Part shown: positions 20,022 to 24,318 of the stretch, piece by piece
Position numbering within the stretch: the stretch's first letter is position 1
How the letters are laid out: the number at the start of each line of letters is the position of its first letter
Virus record (IMG/VR): IMGVR_UViG_3300005511_000083
Span: 1 to 24,318 of that record
Strand: one strand, 5' to 3'
DNA: 24,318 nt
Origin: a virus
Made by a program: the position numbers and the translations under genes
Notes under the pieces: generated by a model
Seen by the model: the letters and a program-made list of their open reading frames with translations, nothing else
What the model was told of the DNA's origin: nothing
The model's database searches: none

Positions 20022-21275
20022 ATGGCATATGAAAAGGAACTGCCAGAATGGGGAGCCAAGGGCATCCAACCACCTGAATCAAAGCGGGCGAAAGGGTGGG
20101 AGGTGGAAGATCGCCCGCCCGCCGATTGGTTGAACTGGCAAATGAATAGGACATTTGAAGCGTTGAAAGAAGTACATGAGAAAGCAGCAGAGAAAGCAGA
20201 CGTAACAAAGGCCGCTAAAGATGCGAAGGATTACACAGATCAAAAAGCCAAAACGATAAATGATGAACTAGCCACGGTAAAGCAGTCTGGCGCTAATGGC
20301 AAAGGAAAGTTGGAAACCACCATTATCGTCAAGAAAGGCACGGTTTCCAAGCAAGGTGAAGTCGCAACATTTGACGAATTGGACGCTGGCATTAAAAGCA
20401 TCCCTGTTGGCATTGATACAAGTGACGCAACCGCTACAGCCGCTGAAATTATTTCTGGAAAAACAGTGTATGTAAAAAGTGCGAAGATGACAGGCACGAT
20501 GCCAGACCGTGGCGCGCAGGTCATTACACCAAGTGGTGTGCAAGATGTCTTAATTCCGGATGGGCGGCATGCAGGTAGCAAGGTAGCAAGGGTATCCGTT
20601 CCGACCGACCGCGTACTCAACAACACAAATATCGCAGGTGTGCAAGGAACCATGCCGTTTCGTTCGGCAGAAAATGCCCATATGCCTAGCACGGAACAAA
20701 CAGTATGGCCGGGGGATCGTGTCTTTGTTAAGCCGCCGCATGGCTACTATGATGGGGCTTCGTGGATAACGGCTCCTGCGCCGCAACTCAAGCCTGAAAA
20801 CCTGCCCAAAGACGTAAATATCCTAGGTGTGCAAGGTACAGCAGAACGTGCTGTACCCGGGAGGATAAGCATTACATACTACTCGGGGCAACGTCCGAAT
20901 GTACCCGGGGAGAATACCTTTATAGAGTTGGCTAGCATCCCGGCTGGGGTGAAGCTTGTAACTTTAACAAAGCCAGACTGTAGAAGTTTCGTATTTTGGG
21001 CTCATGGCTTTATAGGCTTTTTGCTACGCGACGACCTCGGAAACGAAATCGATATTGCAAGCAGCTCTATAGCTACTCATATTGATGAGTTCGTTTTGGA
21101 CTTTTACAGCAGAACTGCATCCGCCAGTGGCACTAGCGATGGGCACGCTGTGTTCAGCAGGAATATCCAACCGGAGTTCAATCAAAACTCAACAATGAAG
21201 CTTGGGTATACGATTAGATCTGGCGACAGCGGCGTTTCATATTTTGATGCGAATTTTACAATCACACACATGTGA
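20022..21275 (+). CDS. Tail fibre protein
   Basis: 417 aa. ATG 20022 is chosen because GGAGGGATAG lies just upstream; the frame is open further back only by chance. The N-terminus WGAKGIQPPESKRAKGWEVEDRPPADWLNWQMNRTFEAL (residues 10-48) is the baseplate-anchor motif of many Firmicute phage fibres, followed by a coiled coil. Residues 130-285 carry shaft repeats such as TAAEIISGKTVYVKSAKMTGTMPDRG, with two GVQGT motifs (NIAGVQGTMP and NILGVQGTAER). The C-terminus (from about 282, VPGRISITYYSG) is a beta-rich receptor-binding domain. A 9-bp hairpin sits at the shaft/tip boundary. Confidence 0.9.
   Translation: MAYEKELPEWGAKGIQPPESKRAKGWEVEDRPPADWLNWQMNRTFEALKEVHEKAAEKADVTKAAKDAKDYTDQKAKTINDELATVKQSGANGKGKLETTIIVKKGTVSKQGEVATFDELDAGIKSIPVGIDTSDATATAAEIISGKTVYVKSAKMTGTMPDRGAQVITPSGVQDVLIPDGRHAGSKVARVSVPTDRVLNNTNIAGVQGTMPFRSAENAHMPSTEQTVWPGDRVFVKPPHGYYDGASWITAPAPQLKPENLPKDVNILGVQGTAERAVPGRISITYYSGQRPNVPGENTFIELASIPAGVKLVTLTKPDCRSFVFWAHGFIGFLLRDDLGNEIDIASSSIATHIDEFVLDFYSRTASASGTSDGHAVFSRNIQPEFNQNSTMKLGYTIRSGDSGVSYFDANFTITHM
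20835..20857 (+). repeat. Perfect 9-bp inverted repeat inside the tail fibre gene
   Basis: GGTACAGCA (20835-20843) and TGCTGTACC (20849-20857) are exact complements with loop GAACG. It lies in the codons for VQGTAERAVP, at the change from shaft repeats to the tip domain. A nearby direct repeat TGTACCCGGG occurs at 20853 and 20900. Possibly a recombination-favouring site; could also be chance. Confidence 0.6.
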
Positions 21276-21284
21276 GGTGAAGAA

Positions 21285-21584
21285 ATGTATATTGCATATG
21301 ATATTGTGTCGAAACATATTGGAAAGGTACGGGCGATATATCACAATCCCGTACCAGAACAGATAGAAATGGAGCCTAACGGATTCTATGTTGAATCCAT
21401 TCCTACAGCCGATGAAAAGCCGGGGTTTATGCCTAATCCAATGGTCAAAATTGACGCAATGGAAATCTATTATGACTATGTGGCAATATCAGAGCCACCA
21501 AGCGAAGGAAAACAAATCCGTGAAGAGGTAGACGATTTGAAACAATCGGTTGCAGAACTCACAATCTTAATAGCGACACCATAA
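21285..21584 (+). CDS. Hypothetical tail-associated protein, 99 aa
   Basis: ATG 21285 after GAGGTGAAGAA, a good ribosome binding site. The beginning is beta-like (MYIAYDIVSKHIGKVRAIYHNP), followed by a Pro-rich middle and a C-terminal heptad segment (REEVDDLKQSVAELTILI) likely to trimerise. Proteins in this slot after the fibre, such as XkdW in PBSX, are small and often fibre-associated or fibre-assembly factors. I do not recognise a specific family. A 20-base gap separates it from the next small gene. Confidence 0.7.
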   Translation: MYIAYDIVSKHIGKVRAIYHNPVPEQIEMEPNGFYVESIPTADEKPGFMPNPMVKIDAMEIYYDYVAISEPPSEGKQIREEVDDLKQSVAELTILIATP

Positions 21585-21603
21585 TATGAGAGGATGGTTA
21601 GAC

Positions 21604-21744
21604 ATGAATTTTACTAAGGATAGTGGATTGGTCAAGGTTTGGGTGGGGTTGGTGATGGTTGGGACATACAAAATGGAGGCAGTACCGAAGCTATACAATC
21701 TCAGAGATGTGGTCAATGAAGTAATCAACGGCACAGCACAATAA
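21604..21744 (+). CDS. Small XkdX-slot protein, 46 aa
   Basis: ATG 21604 after GAGAGGATGG (about 8 bases). The product NFTKDSGLVKVWVGLVMVGTYKMEAVPKLYNLRDVVNEVI is typical in style of the tiny proteins that follow tail fibres in Paenibacillus-type phages ('V..vWv.lV..GtY....VP.l.NLr.vV..vi'). It has a short hydrophobic centre and a helical end. XkdX-type proteins sit at the same place but have a different sequence. Two hairpins follow before the holin. Translation is well supported by the ribosome binding site and the clean frame; function unknown. Confidence 0.75.
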   Translation: MNFTKDSGLVKVWVGLVMVGTYKMEAVPKLYNLRDVVNEVINGTAQ

Positions 21745-21745
21745 G

Positions 21746-21772
21746 GCGCTACCGCATAGGTGGCGCTTTTAT
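21746..21772 (+). terminator. Terminator before the lysis genes (first hairpin)
   Basis: GCGCTACC (21746-21753) pairs with GGTGGCGC (21759-21766), 8 bp with one wobble, loop GCATA, then TTTTATT. It follows the 46-aa gene stop directly. Confidence 0.8.
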
Positions 21773-21775
21773 TAT

Positions 21776-21802
21776 GCCCTCACAACTTCGTGGGGGCTAT
21801 TT
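21776..21802 (+). terminator. Second hairpin before the holin
   Basis: GCCCTCAC (21776-21783) and GTGGGGGC (21790-21797) form 8 bp with one wobble, loop AACTTC, followed by TATTTC. The short T tract makes it weaker than the first hairpin. It ends 25 bases before the holin start. Confidence 0.6.
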
Positions 21803-21822
21803 CATGTTAAGGGGGAAAAGAC

Positions 21823-22239
21823 GTGGAAAGATGGGATCTTGTACTTAAAACGAGCGTCGCAGCAAGTGGCGGAATCGTAGCGTTTTTGTTCGGCGGCTGG
21901 CCGCTGCTGCTCCAAGTCCTGCTCATTATGACGGTGGCAGATTATATTACGGGAATGATCGCAGGCGGTTTGGAAGGGAAGCTAAAAAGCAAAATCGGAC
22001 TTATCGGTATTGCTCGTAAGGTATTTATTTTCGTGATTATCTCATTAGCGCACCAAGTCGACATGGTTCTCGGAGATCAGCACATGTTGAGAGATGCCAC
22101 GACTTTCTTTTATATGGCAAATGAACTTTTGTCGATCATCGAGAACGGCGGGCGCATGGGCGTGCCAATTCCAGCCGTTTTGAAACAAACCATTGAAGTT
22201 CTAAGAAGCAAGAGCGGAGAGAAGGGAGAGGACAAGTAA
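21823..22239 (+). CDS. Holin, phiLC3 / Cph1 family (Phage_holin_4)
   Basis: 138 aa, GTG 21823 after AAGGGGGAAAAG. Three hydrophobic stretches: about 10-28 (SVAASGGIVAFLFGGWPLL), 30-48 (VLLIMTVADYITGMIAGGL) and 65-85 (ARKVFIFVIISLAHQVDMVLG), plus a C-terminal FFYMANELLSIIENGGRMGVPIP with the 'anElLSiieN.g.mGvpiP' signature of this holin family. It forms membrane lesions that release the lysin. The basic/acidic tail is cytoplasmic. The stop touches the lysin start (TAATG). Confidence 0.95.
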   Translation: MERWDLVLKTSVAASGGIVAFLFGGWPLLLQVLLIMTVADYITGMIAGGLEGKLKSKIGLIGIARKVFIFVIISLAHQVDMVLGDQHMLRDATTFFYMANELLSIIENGGRMGVPIPAVLKQTIEVLRSKSGEKGEDK

Positions 22240-23636
22240 TGAAAAAAATATGGGTTGACGCAGGTCATGGGGGAAAAGATCCGGGTGCAAGTGGTTTTGG
22301 AGTTGTTGAAAAGAATATTGCTCTACGTGTGGCAGTAGAAATGGCGAAGCAGCTGGAGCGGGACTATGAGGATGTAAAATGCTATCTTTCTCGTTCCACA
22401 GATGTATTTGTTGATTTGGAAGAGCGAACGAACAAGGCCAATGCTGCAGGTGCTGATGTATTTGTTAGCGTCCATTGCAATGCTGGCGGAGGTAATGGCG
22501 GCTTCGAATCATTCACGTACATCGGAACTCAGGACGCGGCTACAGCAGCATTCCAAGCTACTCTCCATACTGAGATTATGAAACAATTGCAACCGTTCGG
22601 GGTGATCGACCGGGGGCAAAAGAAAAAAGACTTGCATGTATGCAGGGAAACCCGAATGCCGGCTGTCTTGACGGAAAATATGTTTGTCGATGTCGTGGCG
22701 GACGCAGCACGGCTCAAGCGGCCAGAAATTATTGAGGCGATTGTAGCTGGTCATGTCGCGGGTGTGGCGAAGTATTTAAAGCTGCAGCCGAAAAAAGAGC
22801 AGCAGAAGCCTACAGCCAAAGGGACGAACATCATAGGCAAGGCATCGGCCACGCTGGAACAAGCAAAGGCATGGGCACGCAGCATGAAGGCACCTGCTGA
22901 GTTTGTGGGGTTAGCGGATTTGTACTGGCAGCTTGCACCACAATGCGGAGGCGTTGATCCAGCCATTGCCTACGTGCAGTTCGCGCACGAAACGGGCTTC
23001 CTTTACCGGGGCGGGCACAGCGCAGCCGGAATTGATGCAAGCTATTGCAATCCCTGTGGCTTGAAAATAACGGCTGGTGGTGGTGACTATCAGGCGAGTG
23101 CTCACAAGCGATTCCGTGACTGGAAAGAAGGCATTACGGCGCATCTGGATCACTTAGCCTTGTATGCTGGAGCTGCTGGCTATCCGCGTTCGGGAACTCC
23201 GGATCCGCGTCATTTCACCTACCTGCACGGTACAGCGCGGACGCTTGAGGATCTAGGGGCAAAGTGGGCACCGTCATCGTCATATGGTGCAAACTTGGTC
23301 AATGAGTTGGCGAAGCTGCGCGGTGCGGCGGTGGACAAGCCTACAAGCTCAAAACCTAGCGCAAACGTAGCGACAGTCGAGCTAAACGGGAAGGTGATTG
23401 CCATCGGGGAATTTTTGAACGGCCTTGTTACTGCCCCAGTTCGGGTTATTGCTGAGGAACTAGGGGCGGTTGTCGGATACAATGGTAAGAAAGCAACCGT
23501 AAACGGGAAAGTGATTGTCGGCAGTCAAACGATATGGGACACTTCCTATGCCCCAGTGCGTGAGGTCGTAGAAGCTGCTGGAGGGCGTGTGCTATCTTGG
23601 GATGGATCGACTAGAAAAGTGACTATTCAAAAGTAA
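22239..23636 (+). CDS. Three-domain lysin: amidase, glucosaminidase-like, wall-binding domain
   Basis: 465 aa, ATG 22239 sharing a base with the holin stop. Residues 1-180 are Amidase_3 (N-acetylmuramoyl-L-alanine amidase): VDAGHGG with His10, Glu24, His79 in SVHCNA, and catalytic Glu146 in LTENMFVD. Residues about 197-362 form a glucosaminidase-like domain (VDPAIAYVQFAHETGFLYRGG with probable catalytic Glu251; NPCGLK at 271-276). Residues about 379-465 match the copper amine oxidase N-terminal-like domain (APVRVIAEELGA and APVREVVEAAGG), used for wall attachment in Paenibacillus surface proteins. It has no signal peptide, so export depends on the holin. Confidence 0.93.
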   Translation: MKKIWVDAGHGGKDPGASGFGVVEKNIALRVAVEMAKQLERDYEDVKCYLSRSTDVFVDLEERTNKANAAGADVFVSVHCNAGGGNGGFESFTYIGTQDAATAAFQATLHTEIMKQLQPFGVIDRGQKKKDLHVCRETRMPAVLTENMFVDVVADAARLKRPEIIEAIVAGHVAGVAKYLKLQPKKEQQKPTAKGTNIIGKASATLEQAKAWARSMKAPAEFVGLADLYWQLAPQCGGVDPAIAYVQFAHETGFLYRGGHSAAGIDASYCNPCGLKITAGGGDYQASAHKRFRDWKEGITAHLDHLALYAGAAGYPRSGTPDPRHFTYLHGTARTLEDLGAKWAPSSSYGANLVNELAKLRGAAVDKPTSSKPSANVATVELNGKVIAIGEFLNGLVTAPVRVIAEELGAVVGYNGKKATVNGKVIVGSQTIWDTSYAPVREVVEAAGGRVLSWDGSTRKVTIQK

Positions 23637-23655
23637 TAATCCATTGTAAAACGAT

Positions 23656-23695
23656 AAAGAGCAGTTGAGGAAAGAATCTCACTGCTCTTTTTGTT
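23656..23695. terminator. Terminator between convergent lysin and MBL-fold genes
   Basis: AAAGAGCAGTTGAG (23656-23669, one bulged T) pairs with CTCACTGCTCTTT (23678-23690), loop of about 8. On the plus strand it runs into TTTTTGTTT, a strong terminator. On the minus strand the T tract is short (TTTATCG), so it may act both ways but favours plus. Confidence 0.85.
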
Positions 23696-24318
23696 TACTT
23701 CGACGCCTCAAATTTGATTGTCTTACCGTCGCTTATGGATATGATAGTTCCCTGCTGGTCTGTACTGAAAACTTTTATATTGGATTTTTTCAAACGTTTC
23801 ATGATGACATCCTTCGGATGACCATATTTGTTATCCTTGCCAGCGCTGATGACTGCATACGTTGGGTTAATAGCTTTTAGGAACTCAGCTGAGGTAGATG
23901 TATCCGACCCATGGTGGCCGACTTTGTATACATCTGCTTTTAGATTGGCTCCGCTTTTCACCATATCAGATTCACTCTTGCGCTCTGCATCTCCTGAGAA
24001 TAAGTACGATGTATTTTTGTATGTAACCTTAAGAACTGCGCTCCATGCATTCAAGTCCTTCCCATAGTCTCCGACTGGTGCAAGGAACTCAGCCGTAACT
24101 CCATCTAGTGGCAGCTCAAGCCCTGCCTTCGCCGCCTTGATTTTCAGCCCGCGATTTTTTACAGCCATCAAGAAATCTTTATACGTCTTTGTTGTGTGCG
24201 ACACTCTAGGCGCATATACGGACTTAACTGGTATTGCGTCGATCACCGTATCCAGTCCACCGATATGATCGGCGTCAGGGTGAGTGGCTATGACTGCTTC
24301 AAGTTCCTTCACCCCGTA
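23695..24318 (-). CDS. ComEC-like metallo-beta-lactamase-fold hydrolase, C-terminal part (5' end outside window)
   Basis: The minus-strand frame runs from the right edge to the stop at 23695 (207 residues visible, reading YGVKELEA at the edge). Motifs match the beta-lactamase-like domain of ComEC/Rec2: VIATHPDADHIGGLD (HxHxDH-type with Thr-His-Pro-Asp-Ala-Asp-His), SYLFSGDAERKSE, KADVYKVGHHGSDTSTSAEFL, and INPTYAVISAGKDNKYGHP. These bind two metal ions and hydrolyse phosphodiesters; ComEC itself degrades one DNA strand in uptake. Free-standing forms, often secreted, are common in Bacillus relatives. The N-terminus (signal peptide or not) is off the window. Opposite orientation and a convergent terminator suggest an independent cargo gene or the first host gene. 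Confidence 0.88.
   Translation of the reverse strand, partial: YGVKELEAVIATHPDADHIGGLDTVIDAIPVKSVYAPRVSHTTKTYKDFLMAVKNRGLKIKAAKAGLELPLDGVTAEFLAPVGDYGKDLNAWSAVLKVTYKNTSYLFSGDAERKSESDMVKSGANLKADVYKVGHHGSDTSTSAEFLKAINPTYAVISAGKDNKYGHPKDVIMKRLKKSNIKVFSTDQQGTIISISDGKTIKFEASK

Noticed and set aside
20240-20692. Minus-strand open frame within the tail fibre gene
   Set aside because: No ribosome binding site and a composition expected from antisense of an Ala/Thr/Lys-rich shaft.
1-24318. CRISPR array, insertion sequence, rRNA, integrase, attachment site or complete defence system
   Set aside because: No regularly spaced repeats, transposase, rRNA, recombinase or duplicated att-like sequence was seen. 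All large plus-strand genes are accounted for by virion or lysis functions.

Overview
The window is the late (structural, packaging and lysis) half of a tailed phage or prophage of a Gram-positive host. The host is most likely a Paenibacillus, Brevibacillus or relative in the Bacillota. Reasons: strong AGGAGG-type ribosome binding sites, frequent GTG and TTG starts, a phiLC3/Cph1-type holin, and a lysin ending in a copper-amine-oxidase N-terminal-like wall domain, which is typical of Paenibacillaceae. The host assignment is inference; no integrase, att site or flanking chromosome can be recognised.

Layout. (1) 1-1093: the end of the early/middle region, with the tail of an ASCH-like protein, two small unknown genes, and a RinA/ArpU-like late regulator. 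(2) 1094-1438: 345 bases without a gene, dense in short dyads and hairpins, a plausible late control region. (3) 1439-3170: a cluster of very small overlapping genes (several under 60 aa) plus an HNH endonuclease. (4) 3171-3308: a non-coding gap with a candidate cos site. (5) 3309-8884: packaging and head (P27 TerS, TerL, HK97-type portal, U35 prohead protease, HK97 major capsid, small head-fibre-like protein). (6) 8888-10782: four connector/neck proteins. (7) 10788-12723: contractile tail (sheath, tube, tail assembly chaperone with a probable programmed frameshift). (8) 12723-20011: tape measure, LysM baseplate protein, baseplate plug, hub, Gp138-like spike, gp25-like wedge, gpJ-like wedge, gpI/gp48-like protein. 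(9) 20022-21744: tail fibre and two small accessory proteins. (10) 21746-23636: tandem hairpins, holin, and a three-domain lysin. (11) 23656-24318: a convergent terminator and, on the minus strand, the C-terminal part of a ComEC-like metallo-beta-lactamase-fold hydrolase cut by the window edge.

The plus-strand genes are tightly packed, often with ATGA or TAATG junctions, so they are probably one or a few late transcripts. Terminator-like hairpins interrupt this run after the 72-aa gene, at the protease/capsid junction, after the tail tube and before the lysis cassette. They probably set relative expression levels, since no clear downstream promoters are visible. The phage is a mosaic: an HK97-style head and HNH-P27 packaging module joined to a compact contractile tail with a minimal baseplate.

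I did not find a clearly new biological system. The best leads are: the tail-chaperone frameshift, the repeat-rich control region, the hairpin at the tail-fibre domain boundary, the lysin architecture, and the oppositely oriented ComEC-like hydrolase beside the lysis genes.
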